Assembly (NCBI GenBank): GCA_937958995.1
Contig: CALGAP010000008.1
Location: 124,001-188,000 of the forward strand
Length of the DNA stretch: 64,000 nucleotides
Reading direction: 5' to 3'
Source of the DNA: an uncultured Chitinophagaceae bacterium
GTDB taxonomy: Bacteria; Bacteroidota; Bacteroidia; Chitinophagales; Chitinophagaceae
How positions within the stretch are numbered: position 1 is the stretch's first letter; each line of letters begins with the position of its first letter. Below, piece after piece: positions 41,272 through 50,669 of the stretch. The notes beneath the pieces are model-generated. The model had not been told where the DNA came from and searched no databases. It saw only the letters and a list, made by a program, of their open reading frames with translations. A program made the translations under genes and the position numbers.

Positions 41272-42756
41272 TTAATAGCCTGAGTTTTGCCTCATGTTCG
41301 GATTAGTATTGATCTCGATCTCAGGAATTGGCAATGTCCATTCCCTGTCATTGGGTCCCAGGGTGCAGGAACCAGCTACTGAAATATCAGGATTGCCGCA
41401 CTCAGGTCCGCGGTTGATGGTCCTGGTGGTACGTTTCAGATCAAAGAAACGATGACCTTCACCTACCAGTTCCCTTCTTCTTTCATCGGCAATGGCGTTC
41501 AATAAGGCAGCGCCGGCGAGCAGAACCGGTGTGTATCCATTGATACGGGCAGCACGCAGTTCGTTCAGGTCGTCATTAGCCAGGTCTTCCTTACTGTTTC
41601 TTGCCCTTGCTTCAGCGCGGATCAGGTACATTTCACCAGACCTGAACGGAATGAAGTTGGCATTACCATCAGATACAGTTCCTTTTCCTTTGTACTTCGT
41701 GATGGCCAGTGCACCGCCAATGTTTTGGAAATATGCGTTGTAACGGATATCGTTGCTTTGAATAAGACCAGAATTACCATCCACGGTAGCAATTACAGCA
41801 CTGGGTCTGAAATAGCTGCGCTGGTTAGTGGCAAAGTAAACCAGGAAAGTAGGTCCGCTTTGACCGGATTCGAACTGCACATTCCAGATTATTTCACCTA
41901 CGTTGGTTTGGTTGTACATGCCTGCAAATGCAGCAGGATTAAGATTTACCAATGGTCTTCCAACCAGTGCATTGGTGGCGGCAGTTTCTGCTTCAGGCCA
42001 CATTCCTGCATACAGGTACGCTCTTGCCTGTATAGCGTAGGCGCCACGCAGGTCAATAAACGGCCTTGTATTGTCTGCAGTGTTAATAGTCTGGTCAACA
42101 TCGCTCAGCAGGGTAACAGCATTGCTGAGATCGCTAAACAACATGTCGTAAAATTCTTTGTTGTTTGGCCGCTCAGGCTTCACGTCTGTCGCCACTTTAA
42201 ACTCTGTCACATAAGGAACTGCCAGCACATCGGTGCTGTTCCTGTCGTATGAAGAAGCAAAATAGCGGAACAGGTCAAAATGAGCCAGTGCGCGGATAGC
42301 ATAGGCCTGGCCCTTGATCCTGTTGGCCCTTTTCTGGTTGTCGGGAGTTGTGAATTTATCAACGTCGCGCAACACAATATTCGCAACAGCAATCACATAG
42401 TAAGGTGCTGAGAAGAACGACGATACCTGGCTGGTAGCGCTGTTGTATAACCAGTCGGCCATAGTGCGTGAGTTGGCCAGCGACTCGATTGTTTCATAAA
42501 AGTTATCGCTCAGCACGTCAGGCATCATAGCCCAGCCACCGCCGGTACCGCTACCTGAACCATAATAGTTGGCATTACGAAATCCTGCATAGGCGCCCAG
42601 CAATACCTGTTCTACCTGGTCCATGCTGGAGGGGTTAGTCAACGCGTCAAGGCTAAACTCAGGAGTAAGGTCTATCACCTCCTTTTTAGAGCAACCCTGC
42701 AACGCCATGGCGACTATCGCAAATAAGAGAATTGTATTTCTATATAACTTAATCAT
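41272..42756 (-). CDS. SusD/RagB-family nutrient-binding lipoprotein
   Basis: A 494-residue lipoprotein (lipobox LQGC followed by SKKE). The N-terminal half holds the TPR-like helical region of SusD proteins, with the RIKGQAYAIRALAHFDLFRYFA helix as a signature; the C-terminal part has EMYLIRAEARAR and the terminal RRELVGEGHRFFDLKR motif. SusD forms the hinged lid over the SusC channel and captures ligand at the cell surface. It starts 18 bases after susC ends. Confidence 0.95.
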   Translation of the reverse strand: MIKLYRNTILLFAIVAMALQGCSKKEVIDLTPEFSLDALTNPSSMDQVEQVLLGAYAGFRNANYYGSGSGTGGGWAMMPDVLSDNFYETIESLANSRTMADWLYNSATSQVSSFFSAPYYVIAVANIVLRDVDKFTTPDNQKRANRIKGQAYAIRALAHFDLFRYFASSYDRNSTDVLAVPYVTEFKVATDVKPERPNNKEFYDMLFSDLSNAVTLLSDVDQTINTADNTRPFIDLRGAYAIQARAYLYAGMWPEAETAATNALVGRPLVNLNPAAFAGMYNQTNVGEIIWNVQFESGQSGPTFLVYFATNQRSYFRPSAVIATVDGNSGLIQSNDIRYNAYFQNIGGALAITKYKGKGTVSDGNANFIPFRSGEMYLIRAEARARNSKEDLANDDLNELRAARINGYTPVLLAGAALLNAIADERRRELVGEGHRFFDLKRTTRTINRGPECGNPDISVAGSCTLGPNDREWTLPIPEIEINTNPNMRQNSGY

Positions 42757-42774
42757 GTTGTAGTAATTTTTCGG

Positions 42775-45750
42775 TTAGAAGCCAATTGATATACCAGCAG
42801 TTGTCTGAACCAGAGCCGGGTATTGTGCGCCTGTAAGTGAAGCGCCTGAGTATTCCGGATCAAAGCTCTTAAACTTGGTTTCTGTCCACCAGTTCTGACC
42901 CTGGAAGAACACACGGGCTGTTCTCAAACCAGTTTTTCTCAGCAATTCCGACGGTAAGGTATAGCCCAACGTAATGTTGCGCAGGCGCCAGAAGCTGCCG
43001 TCTTCCATGAAACGGGTAGTTCCAGACTGGAATGAGTTTCCGCCGCTGGTAGTCGGCCTCGGCACATCGGTTACATCACCCGGTTGTTTCCATTCTCTCA
43101 GCAGCTCAACACTCATATTGTCGAAAAAATAGCTGGGGTTGGTAACGTTTGAACGGTCGTTGTTAAACACCACCCTGTCGAGGAAGAAGTTGAGTTGTGC
43201 ACTCAGGTCAAATCCCTTGAAGGAGATGGTAGTTGAAATACCGCCAAACCAGGGAGCCACAGAAGTACCCCAGATGCGGCGATAAGCAGCGCTGTAGGTC
43301 TGGGTAACATCGCCCCTGTTCTTATTTTCATCCAGTGTGTAGTACAGTGCATTACCGTTAGCAGCATTTACACCGGCATATTCAACCAGGTACAGGCTGC
43401 CGAGCGGTTTACCAATAGCCAGGATAGTTACGCCGCTAACCACTGAATCTGTGGGCAGGTAAACAATCTTGTTCTGGTTGTAGGTAACATTACCTTCTAT
43501 GGTCCAGCGGAAGTCGCGGGTTCTGATCACATCACCACGCAATGCCACTTCAATACCACGGTTTCTCAGCGTACCGTCGTTACCGGCAATTGTTGCGAAA
43601 CCAGTAGTCAAAGACACGTTCTGGTTGTAGAACAGGTTCTTGGTTTCGCGGTCATAAAAGTCGATTGTACCAGAAATCCTGTTGTTCAGGATGGCAAAAT
43701 CAATACCTACGTCGAATGTTCTGTTAGTCTCCCACCTGTACAGCAGGTTACCAGGAGTAGAGGGTGCCCAGCCATTGCTACCAGCGTAGCTTGAGCGGGC
43801 AAATTGAGGAATGGCGCCGAAATCGCCGAGCGCTGTATTGTTGTTACCATTGGTACCGTACGAAGCGCGCAGGCGCAGATCGCTCAGCCACTCTACAGTC
43901 TGCAGGAAGCTTTCATCGCTCATCACCCAGGTTACACCCACAGAACCGAAGTTGGCAAAGCGGTTGTTAACCCCAAAACGTGAAGAACCGTCTCTGCGGC
44001 CAACCAGCGTGATGTAGTATTTGTCGTCGTAACCGTAGTTGGCGACAGCAAAGTAAGACAGGATACCACTTTGAGATCCGCTACCTGATACAGCGGGAAT
44101 ATAGTTAGGATTGGAGGCGCTACCGGGAGTAATACCAGCTTCGTTGGTGAAGCCATTGGTAAATCCATAACCGGTAAATCCGAATGCGCGGGAATTATTT
44201 TTTACTACTTCGGTGAACAGACCTACATCTATATCGTGTTTACCAAACACTTTTTTATAGTTAAGCGAGGTAGTACCGGTATAGCGGAGGTTGCGATTCA
44301 TGCTGCGGGTGAGGATACCATCACGTGCCACACCAACCGAAGTACGCGGGCTTGTGAAACCAGCATTTTCATTTTGCACATAGTCAATACCCCAGTTTGT
44401 TTTTGCAGTCAAACCTTCGAGAAAGGGGAAGTGATATTCAATATAAGCAACACCAACACCTTTCAGCTGCAGGCTCCAGTTGTAGTTAAGGAACAGCTCC
44501 ATGGCACCGTTGGGCTGACCCGAAGTAAGCTGACCAGTACCAGCTCCGCCTGTTTCCTGGTAATCGCCGGTGCGGGGATCAATATCTCTTTCATAAGGAT
44601 TCGACCACCTGATCGCGTTCAGGGGAGAACTCAGGTAAGTATCGCCTTCGCTGGTGGCAACAATCTTGGAATAACCACCTTGCAGGTTCAGACCAAAACG
44701 CCAGTTCTTTACATTATTGTCCATGTTCAGGCGGGCGGTATATCTTTTCATACCAGTGGTTTTCAAAACGCCTTCCTGGTCCATGTACGACAACGAACCA
44801 AACACACGGGTAGCATTGGTACCACCGCTGGCGCTGATCATATGCTGATGAGTAACGCCGGTCTGGAACAAGGCATCTTTCCAGCTGAAGTTTACATTGC
44901 GCAGACTATCTGCTTCAGCATCAGTCCATCCGTAAGGATTACCGCGCTGCAATTCGTAGTCTATTTTCTGACGGCTGTTCATTACCACCAGCCTGTCTTC
45001 AGGCAGTTTGCTGAAACCAACCTGTCCGTCATAATTAAAGGTAAGTTGGCCAGCACGGCCCCTACGGGTGGTAATAACAATTACACCATTTGCACCACGT
45101 GAACCATACAGGGCGGTAGCAGTTGCATCTTTCAGGATCTCTACCCTTTCAAAATCGCCCTGGTTAAGGCTGGCAAAATCGGCGGCGGTAATCTCGATAC
45201 CGTCCATAATATAGAGGGGAACGTTACCTCCATTGATTGAACCATTACCACGAATACGTACAATGGCGTTGGCGCCAGGCTGTCCTGAGTTGGCTACCAC
45301 CGATACACCAGCCACATTACCCTGCAAAGCCTGGTCGAAAGAACCAAAGGGCTGTGTTCTTACATCTGCAATTGGTGCGGCGGCAGAGGCACCACTGAAT
45401 TTTTTTCTCTGAATTGTAGTATAACCAGTCACCACAACTTCATTCAAAGTCCTGTCTGCGGGCAACATGGTTACATTCATCAAACTGCTAACGGGTTGCT
45501 CCACCTCACTGTAGCCAATGTATGTAAATACGAGCGCAGTTGCAGATTCCGGCACGGTAATTCTGAAAGTGCCATCCGGCAACGTAGTGGTGCTGGCAGT
45601 CCCGCCTTTTACTCTTACGGTAACTCCAGCAAGTGGGGAACCATCTTTTTCATCTGTGACCTTTCCGGTGACTTCTTTGGTTTGGGCCCATGCCGGTACA
45701 GCACAGCACAGAAGGGCCAGGCCCATTAATAAGCCATAGAGTTTTCTCAT
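42775..45750 (-). CDS. SusC/RagA-family TonB-dependent outer-membrane receptor
   Basis: A 991-residue transporter. Signal peptide (about 1-22), carboxypeptidase-D-regulatory-like domain (about 25-105; VTGKVTDEKDGSPLAGVTVRV is its start), the EVVVTGY segment, a TonB plug with LQGNVAGVSVV and the NGVIVITTRRG end, then the 22-strand barrel ending in an aromatic-rich C-terminus. There is no N-terminal secretin/STN domain, so it does not signal through a FecR-like anti-sigma factor, and none is adjacent. It heads the operon with susD and a lipoprotein. No glycoside hydrolase, peptidase or regulator is next to it, so the ligand could be an oligosaccharide, peptide or other compound. Confidence 0.96.
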   Translation of the reverse strand: MRKLYGLLMGLALLCCAVPAWAQTKEVTGKVTDEKDGSPLAGVTVRVKGGTASTTTLPDGTFRITVPESATALVFTYIGYSEVEQPVSSLMNVTMLPADRTLNEVVVTGYTTIQRKKFSGASAAAPIADVRTQPFGSFDQALQGNVAGVSVVANSGQPGANAIVRIRGNGSINGGNVPLYIMDGIEITAADFASLNQGDFERVEILKDATATALYGSRGANGVIVITTRRGRAGQLTFNYDGQVGFSKLPEDRLVVMNSRQKIDYELQRGNPYGWTDAEADSLRNVNFSWKDALFQTGVTHQHMISASGGTNATRVFGSLSYMDQEGVLKTTGMKRYTARLNMDNNVKNWRFGLNLQGGYSKIVATSEGDTYLSSPLNAIRWSNPYERDIDPRTGDYQETGGAGTGQLTSGQPNGAMELFLNYNWSLQLKGVGVAYIEYHFPFLEGLTAKTNWGIDYVQNENAGFTSPRTSVGVARDGILTRSMNRNLRYTGTTSLNYKKVFGKHDIDVGLFTEVVKNNSRAFGFTGYGFTNGFTNEAGITPGSASNPNYIPAVSGSGSQSGILSYFAVANYGYDDKYYITLVGRRDGSSRFGVNNRFANFGSVGVTWVMSDESFLQTVEWLSDLRLRASYGTNGNNNTALGDFGAIPQFARSSYAGSNGWAPSTPGNLLYRWETNRTFDVGIDFAILNNRISGTIDFYDRETKNLFYNQNVSLTTGFATIAGNDGTLRNRGIEVALRGDVIRTRDFRWTIEGNVTYNQNKIVYLPTDSVVSGVTILAIGKPLGSLYLVEYAGVNAANGNALYYTLDENKNRGDVTQTYSAAYRRIWGTSVAPWFGGISTTISFKGFDLSAQLNFFLDRVVFNNDRSNVTNPSYFFDNMSVELLREWKQPGDVTDVPRPTTSGGNSFQSGTTRFMEDGSFWRLRNITLGYTLPSELLRKTGLRTARVFFQGQNWWTETKFKSFDPEYSGASLTGAQYPALVQTTAGISIGF

Positions 45751-45825
45751 GACGCGAGTTTATAGTTAAGAATTAAGACAAGGTAAAATTAACAGAATCT
45801 TAGGATAGGCACTCAGGAGACAAAA

Positions 45826-45851
45826 AAGCTGTGCATGTTGCTGCACAGCTT
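45826..45851 (-). terminator. Intrinsic terminator of the YugP-type peptidase gene
   Basis: Perfect ten-base stem AAGCTGTGCA/TGCACAGCTT with loop TGTTGC, followed on the minus strand by six T. It lies 53 bases beyond the stop of the gene and 76 bases before susC begins. Confidence 0.88.
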
Positions 45852-45903
45852 GGTAATGATAGTGTCATAATACGCCATGAGAAATTGCCTGTAGAAGACA
45901 ATT

Positions 45904-46593
45904 TTAGTCCCTGTTGCGGCCACCCATGAAGATCAGGATATACTGAACCAACATGGCAATGGAAGCAAAAGCAGCCACTACATAAGTGAGCGCAGCCCAC
46001 TTCAGAGCGTCTTTTGCCTTCGGATATTCCATTGAATTTGTGACGTTTGTGTTCTGAAGCCAGGCCAATGCCCTGCGACTGGCATCGAACTCAACGGGAA
46101 GGGTAATCACCGAAAAAAGGGTGGTGATGGCAAACAGGATAATACCCGCCAGCAACAGCTGCGGAAAGGTGTTTACGGTGATCACACCGAGCAATAATAC
46201 CCAGTTAAGTATGGAAGAACTGAACTGTACAACGGGCACCAGTTTGCTGCGAAGTGTCAGCCACTGGTACGACCTGGCGTGTTGCACCGCATGGCCACAC
46301 TCGTGGGCAGCCACCGCTGCAGCGGCAATAGAACTACTGTTATACACCTCAGGACTTAAGTTCACGGTTTTTGTCACGGGATTGTAATGGTCACTGAGGA
46401 AGCCATTTACCGATACCACCTTCACATCATAAATGCCGTTTTCCTGCAGCATTTTAAGGGCTACCTCCCTGCCGGTGAGACCCGCGGATAGGGGGATCTT
46501 GCCATAGGTGTTGAACTTGCCCTTCAACACGCCGGAAACCAACATACTGATACCAAGAAAAATCAGCGAAACAATCAAAATTGATGGTGTCAT
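45904..46593 (-). CDS. YugP-type membrane zinc metallopeptidase
   Basis: A 229-residue membrane protein of the Zn_peptidase_2/YugP family: N-terminal TM helix (about 3-22), zinc site HECGH at 97-101, third ligand probably E168 in LPVEFDASRRAL, and three further TM helices (about 128-146, 148-165, 200-222). Its substrates in bacteria are not known. It is a single-gene unit with its own terminator at 45826-45851, and a 455-base region separates it from radA. Confidence 0.9.
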   Translation of the reverse strand: MTPSILIVSLIFLGISMLVSGVLKGKFNTYGKIPLSAGLTGREVALKMLQENGIYDVKVVSVNGFLSDHYNPVTKTVNLSPEVYNSSSIAAAAVAAHECGHAVQHARSYQWLTLRSKLVPVVQFSSSILNWVLLLGVITVNTFPQLLLAGIILFAITTLFSVITLPVEFDASRRALAWLQNTNVTNSMEYPKAKDALKWAALTYVVAAFASIAMLVQYILIFMGGRNRD

Positions 46594-46867
46594 TTTACGT
46601 ACCTTATTTAATTATTGTAACAGTGAATCTGCAAATTAGTTACCAGACTCTTCCACGCGTTTTTTTGCGCAAAATCAGTCATTTTCCAGGGCCTTTTTGT
46701 CACTCGTCAAATGCATGAACCACAGCAGCTGACATTTTATCACAATATATTATAGTATGAGATTAAAATTATGTTAAAATAATGACTATCAGTTGATTAT
46801 AAGGGGTTTACGAAGCCGGCAAAAAACGCGTTTTTATCGCTTAGAATTTATTCACAACCGCAAAAAA

Positions 46868-46875
46868 TAATTTTG
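46868..46875 (+). promoter_or_regulatory. Possible -7 promoter element
   Basis: TAATTTTG matches TAnnTTTG exactly; the -33 element is only a weak TTTA at about the right distance. A transcript from here would meet a terminator about 80 bases later. Confidence 0.3.
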
Positions 46876-46881
46876 TTATGT

Positions 46882-46960
46882 GGCGCTTATTTGTAATTTA
46901 GTGCAAGAATTTAATGGGTTAGTAAGTAAAGGGTCAACAGCAATGTTGGCCCTTTTACTT
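46882..46960 (+). ncRNA. Candidate short RNA or attenuated leader upstream of radA
   Basis: An 80-base stretch between an exact -7-type element and a strong hairpin with T-rich tail. No ORF is credible within it and no plus-strand gene lies close upstream. It could be an independent small RNA or a leader transcript of radA that usually stops early. Confidence 0.3.
46929..46960 (+). terminator. Intrinsic terminator upstream of radA without a gene to end
   Basis: Ten-base stem AAGGGTCAAC/GTTGGCCCTT with one G-T pair and loop AGCAAT, then TTTACTTTG. The nearest upstream plus-strand gene is rng, almost 7 kb away. Confidence 0.75.
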
Positions 46961-47048
46961 TGTCAAAAAATCCGCTCATTTTCTGCATTTTTTCTGCCCT
47001 TTTTTGTTCTGCCCACACAAAGAATTTTTATACCGCTAACTTTATCGC

Positions 47049-48422
47049 ATGAGTAAAGTGAAGACTGCATTTTTTTGTTCCAGTTGTGGTTACGAAAGCG
47101 CAAAATGGATCGGCAAATGTCCGTCCTGCGGCAACTGGAACACGTTTGTTGAAGAAGTGATACATAAAGAATCTTCACAAAAGAAAAACGGTTGGTCAGA
47201 TTATCACGATGAAAAGAAAACATCGCGCGCGGTTGCATTGAATGATATTACCAGCGGCGAACAAAAAAGAATCATCACACCCGATGCTGAATTAAACAGA
47301 GTACTAGGTGGGGGCATCGTTCCTGGAAGCATCGTGCTGATCGCCGGTGAACCAGGAATTGGTAAATCAACACTGTTTCTGCAAAATGGTTTACTGCTGC
47401 ACGATAAAACCATCCTTTATATCAGCGGCGAAGAAAGCGAGCAACAAATCAAGATGCGCGCCGACCGCCTGAAGTTAAAAAACGATCATTTCTATCTCTT
47501 TACTGAAACCAACACACAAACGATTTTCCAGGAAGTAAAAAAACTGAAACCCGACCTGGTAATAGTCGATTCCATTCAAACCATTTCTTCTCCTTATATA
47601 GATTCATCGCCGGGAAGTATTTCGCAGATACGCGAGTCGGCCGCCGAGTTTCAACGCTTCGCAAAAGACACAAACACACCTGTATTTCTCATAGGTCATA
47701 TCACCAAAGACGGCACCATAGCCGGGCCGAAAATACTCGAGCACATGGTTGATACCGTGTTGCAGTTTGAAGGCGACCGTCATTATGCATACCGCATATT
47801 GCGCACTACCAAGAACCGCTTTGGCAGCACTTCTGAAATCGGCCTTTACGAAATGACCGGCGAAGGCATGCGCGCCGTTACCAACCCGGGCGAAATTCTG
47901 ATGTCGCAAAAAGAAGAGCGGCTCAGCGGCATTGCCATCGCCGCCACTATTGAAGGATTGCGGCCACTACTGATCGAAGTGCAGGCACTGGTGACGCATT
48001 CGGTTTATGGTACACCACAACGCACCGTATCGGGTTTCGACCTGCGACGTCTTCAACTATTGCTCGCCGTATTAGAAAAGAAAGGCGGTTTCCATTTTGG
48101 AGTAAAAGATGTTTTCCTGAATATTGCCGGCGGATTGAAAGTAGAAGACCCTTCGATTGACCTGGCTGTATTGTGTGCATTACTGAGCTCGTATGAAGAT
48201 ATGCCGCTGCCAACTTCAATCTGTTTTGCCGGTGAAGTAGGATTGAGTGGCGAAATACGCGCGGTAAATCGCATTGAACAAAGAATTGCCGAGGCAGAAA
48301 AACTCGGTTTCGAAAAAATAGTTGTGTCGCGGTACAACCAGAAAGGTCTCGACAAACAAAAGTTCAATATCGAGATCGTGACGATGGGGCGTGTGGAAGA
48401 AGTGTACAAATACCTGTTTTGA
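47049..48422 (+). CDS. radA: DNA repair ATPase RadA/Sms
   Basis: A 457-residue RecA-like ATPase that promotes branch migration during recombination and DNA repair. Four-cysteine zinc finger C10/C13 and C24/C27, Walker A GEPGIGKST (100-108), Walker B LVIVDSIQT (about 170-178), the RadA-specific KNRFG (255-259), and a C-terminal Lon-like domain (about 270-457). All motifs are intact. comF follows 9 bases after its stop, so the two probably form an operon; RadA also supports transformation in some bacteria, which would fit with comF and comEC. Confidence 0.97.
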   Translation: MSKVKTAFFCSSCGYESAKWIGKCPSCGNWNTFVEEVIHKESSQKKNGWSDYHDEKKTSRAVALNDITSGEQKRIITPDAELNRVLGGGIVPGSIVLIAGEPGIGKSTLFLQNGLLLHDKTILYISGEESEQQIKMRADRLKLKNDHFYLFTETNTQTIFQEVKKLKPDLVIVDSIQTISSPYIDSSPGSISQIRESAAEFQRFAKDTNTPVFLIGHITKDGTIAGPKILEHMVDTVLQFEGDRHYAYRILRTTKNRFGSTSEIGLYEMTGEGMRAVTNPGEILMSQKEERLSGIAIAATIEGLRPLLIEVQALVTHSVYGTPQRTVSGFDLRRLQLLLAVLEKKGGFHFGVKDVFLNIAGGLKVEDPSIDLAVLCALLSSYEDMPLPTSICFAGEVGLSGEIRAVNRIEQRIAEAEKLGFEKIVVSRYNQKGLDKQKFNIEIVTMGRVEEVYKYLF

Positions 48423-48431
48423 TCACGTAAT

Positions 48432-49127
48432 ATGAAAACTGCATTCAGGTCGCTGCTGCATTTGTTTTTCCCCCATACCTGTGCAGGCTGCGGCAGCGAT
48501 ATACTGGACCACGACCAGTTGCTTTGCCTGCAATGTGCCGACCGTCTTCCCCAAACGGGTTTTCACCGCTATGCGGGCAACCCGGTGGAGAAAATTTTCT
48601 GGGGCCGCCTGAAGATCAGTTGCGCCACTAGCTTCCTGTATTTTACCAAAAGCTCCTTACTGCAACACCTCGTTCACCAGTTTAAGTACAATGGCAAGAA
48701 AGAAATTGGTGAATTCATTGGCCGTCGCATGGGCGACGTGATGACAGAGGCTTCACGCTTCGGCACTATCGATGCATTGGTACCCTTGCCGCTGTACGCC
48801 GCTCGCGAGCGCAGGCGCGGCTATAACCAGGCCGGCGTGCTTTGCGATGCAATGGCTGAAGTGTTGAAGGTGCCCGTACTGAAAAATGTCATCATCCGGA
48901 AGACGGCCACCGAAACACAAACGCGCAAAGGCCGCACGGAGCGATGGACAAATATGGCCGGCCGCTTTGAACTGCTGCAGCCCCAAGCCGTGCGCGGCAA
49001 ACATGTGGTGTTGGTGGATGATGTAATCACTACCGGCGCCACGCTGGAGGCCTGCGGGCACGAACTGATGAGCACAGGCGATACCCGCCTCAGCATTTTT
49101 ACCATGGCATATAGTTCGCGGTCCTGA
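48432..49127 (+). CDS. comF: ComF-family phosphoribosyltransferase-like protein
   Basis: A 231-residue protein with an N-terminal zinc finger (C17/C20 and C32/C35) and a PRTase-like domain whose PRPP loop reads VVLVDDVITTGAT. In naturally transformable bacteria ComF helps pass incoming single-stranded DNA to the recombination machinery; in others it is just conserved. It lies 9 bases after radA. With comEC in the window, a DNA uptake route is plausible, but the uptake pilus genes are not here. Confidence 0.93.
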   Translation: MKTAFRSLLHLFFPHTCAGCGSDILDHDQLLCLQCADRLPQTGFHRYAGNPVEKIFWGRLKISCATSFLYFTKSSLLQHLVHQFKYNGKKEIGEFIGRRMGDVMTEASRFGTIDALVPLPLYAARERRRGYNQAGVLCDAMAEVLKVPVLKNVIIRKTATETQTRKGRTERWTNMAGRFELLQPQAVRGKHVVLVDDVITTGATLEACGHELMSTGDTRLSIFTMAYSSRS

Positions 49128-49186
49128 AACAATTAAATGAGGGCTTCACCGTTTTGGAGAAGTAAAACTTATTTTTGGGGCATTGC

Positions 49187-50590
49187 ATGAAGGTTTTCCT
49201 GGTATCCATACTAATTGCCGGCATTGTTGTAGTATCCTGTAAAAAAGAATCGTTTATTACCGGTTCTGATGCTGCCCTGTCTGTTTCTGCCGACACATTG
49301 CACTTCGACACTGTATTTACCACCACCGGTTCTGTCACTCATTTTTTCCGCATTTACAACGAGAATAACCAGAAACTAAGACTCAGCAGAGTGCGCCTGA
49401 GTGGCGGCGCCTCCTCCTATTTCAAAATAAATGTGGATGGCAGTCCTGGCCCCGAGGTGCGAGATATCGAGATCAATGCCAATGACAGCATCTATGTTTT
49501 TGTGTCGGTGAAAATTGATCCCACAGCAGCCAATCTGCCCTTTATAGTACAGGACAGCATCAGCATTCAATACAATGGTAAAGAAAGATGGGTACAACTG
49601 GATGCCTGGGGACAAAACGCGAACTTCCTGCGCTCGGTGGTAATCAGCGGCAACGAAGTGTGGACCAACGAAAAACCTTACGTGATTCTTGGCGGGATAC
49701 AGGTTGATACCAATGCCACGCTCACCATTGAAGAAGGTTGCCGCATATATATGCATGCCGACGCGCCCTTTATTGTTGATGGCACCCTGCTGGTGCAGGG
49801 CGATAAATACGACAGCACAAAAGTGATATTCCGTGCCGACCGGCTCGATGTTCCTTACCGCGATTTTCCCGCAGGATGGCCAGGTATTTATTTCCGCGGC
49901 GAAAGCAAAGACAATGTGCTGCGCTATGCTGTTATCAAAAATGCTTACCAGGGTATAGTGAGCATCGGCCCCTCGGTGAACGCTAACTGCAAAATTTTGC
50001 TCGAGCAATGCGAAGTAGATAACTGTTATGATGCCGGCATATTGGCTGTTGGCTCGGATATAAAAGCAGACAATTGCCTGGTGAGCAACAGCGGGAAAAA
50101 TGTGTTGCTCGTGTACGGCGGCCAATACGATTTCACGCATTGCACCGTGGTGAGCTACGGCAATCTTTACCTGCAACACAAAGACCCGGTGTTGTTCCTG
50201 GCCGACTATATTGAAGAAGGTAATACGGTTTATACAGCCGACGTGAACGCCACTTTCACCAACTGCATATTCTGGGGCGAAAATGGCACACCCGATAATG
50301 AAGTAGTAACCGAAAAAGAAGGTAACACCAGTTTTAACGTACACTTCATTAATTGTCTTTGGAAAGTGAAAGACAATCCGCAAAACATTACTTCTGCCAC
50401 TGATATCATTGTCAACCAGCCTCCGCTGTTCGACAGCGTGAACAACCAGCAGATGTTTTACAGTTTCCGTTTAAAGGCTGGTTCACCCGCATTAAACGCA
50501 GGCACCGCCACTTCTCTTACGGTAGACCTCGACGGCAACCCCCGCAATGTGGGTGGTCCTGATATAGGTGCATACGAAAAGCAGGATTAA
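49187..50590 (+). CDS. Surface lipoprotein with right-handed beta-helix repeats
   Basis: A 467-residue lipoprotein: signal peptide with lipobox VVSC at about residue 17, followed by KKES. Residues about 30-130 form an Ig-like N-terminal domain; the rest has recurring short strands of parallel beta-helix type (for example NVLRYAVIKNAYQGIVSI and ILLEQCEVDNCYDAGILAV), and the C-terminus shows the choice-of-anchor-Q pattern LNAGTATSLTVDLDGNPRN...GGPDIGAYE. No polysaccharide lyase catalytic site could be seen. The ATG at 49187 is preferred to an upstream TTG. The function is unknown; a surface adhesin or glycan-binding role is one possibility. Confidence 0.85.
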   Translation: MKVFLVSILIAGIVVVSCKKESFITGSDAALSVSADTLHFDTVFTTTGSVTHFFRIYNENNQKLRLSRVRLSGGASSYFKINVDGSPGPEVRDIEINANDSIYVFVSVKIDPTAANLPFIVQDSISIQYNGKERWVQLDAWGQNANFLRSVVISGNEVWTNEKPYVILGGIQVDTNATLTIEEGCRIYMHADAPFIVDGTLLVQGDKYDSTKVIFRADRLDVPYRDFPAGWPGIYFRGESKDNVLRYAVIKNAYQGIVSIGPSVNANCKILLEQCEVDNCYDAGILAVGSDIKADNCLVSNSGKNVLLVYGGQYDFTHCTVVSYGNLYLQHKDPVLFLADYIEEGNTVYTADVNATFTNCIFWGENGTPDNEVVTEKEGNTSFNVHFINCLWKVKDNPQNITSATDIIVNQPPLFDSVNNQQMFYSFRLKAGSPALNAGTATSLTVDLDGNPRNVGGPDIGAYEKQD

Positions 50591-50610
50591 AATTTTTCCG
50601 CAGCGGCAAC

Positions 50611-50618
50611 TAATTTTG
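50611..50618 (+). promoter_or_regulatory. -7-type promoter element for glutathione peroxidase
   Basis: TAATTTTG matches TAnnTTTG exactly and lies 52 bases before the ATG at 50670. The -33 element is only a T-rich stretch near 50590, so support is partial. Confidence 0.4.
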
Positions 50619-50669
50619 TCTAATATTTGTATAGGTATTTATCCTCCACTCATTCAAAAAACTTTTGTT

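Larger units (their letters stand above)
46594..47048. other. Intergenic region upstream of radA with palindromes and a possible short RNA
   Basis: 455 AT-rich bases between the divergent YugP-type gene and radA. It holds two perfect palindromes, TTTTGCGCAAAA (46663-46674) and AAAAACGCGTTTTT (46822-46835), a -7-like TAATTTTG (46868-46875) and a plus-strand terminator (46929-46960). No ORF is convincing. Confidence 0.5.
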
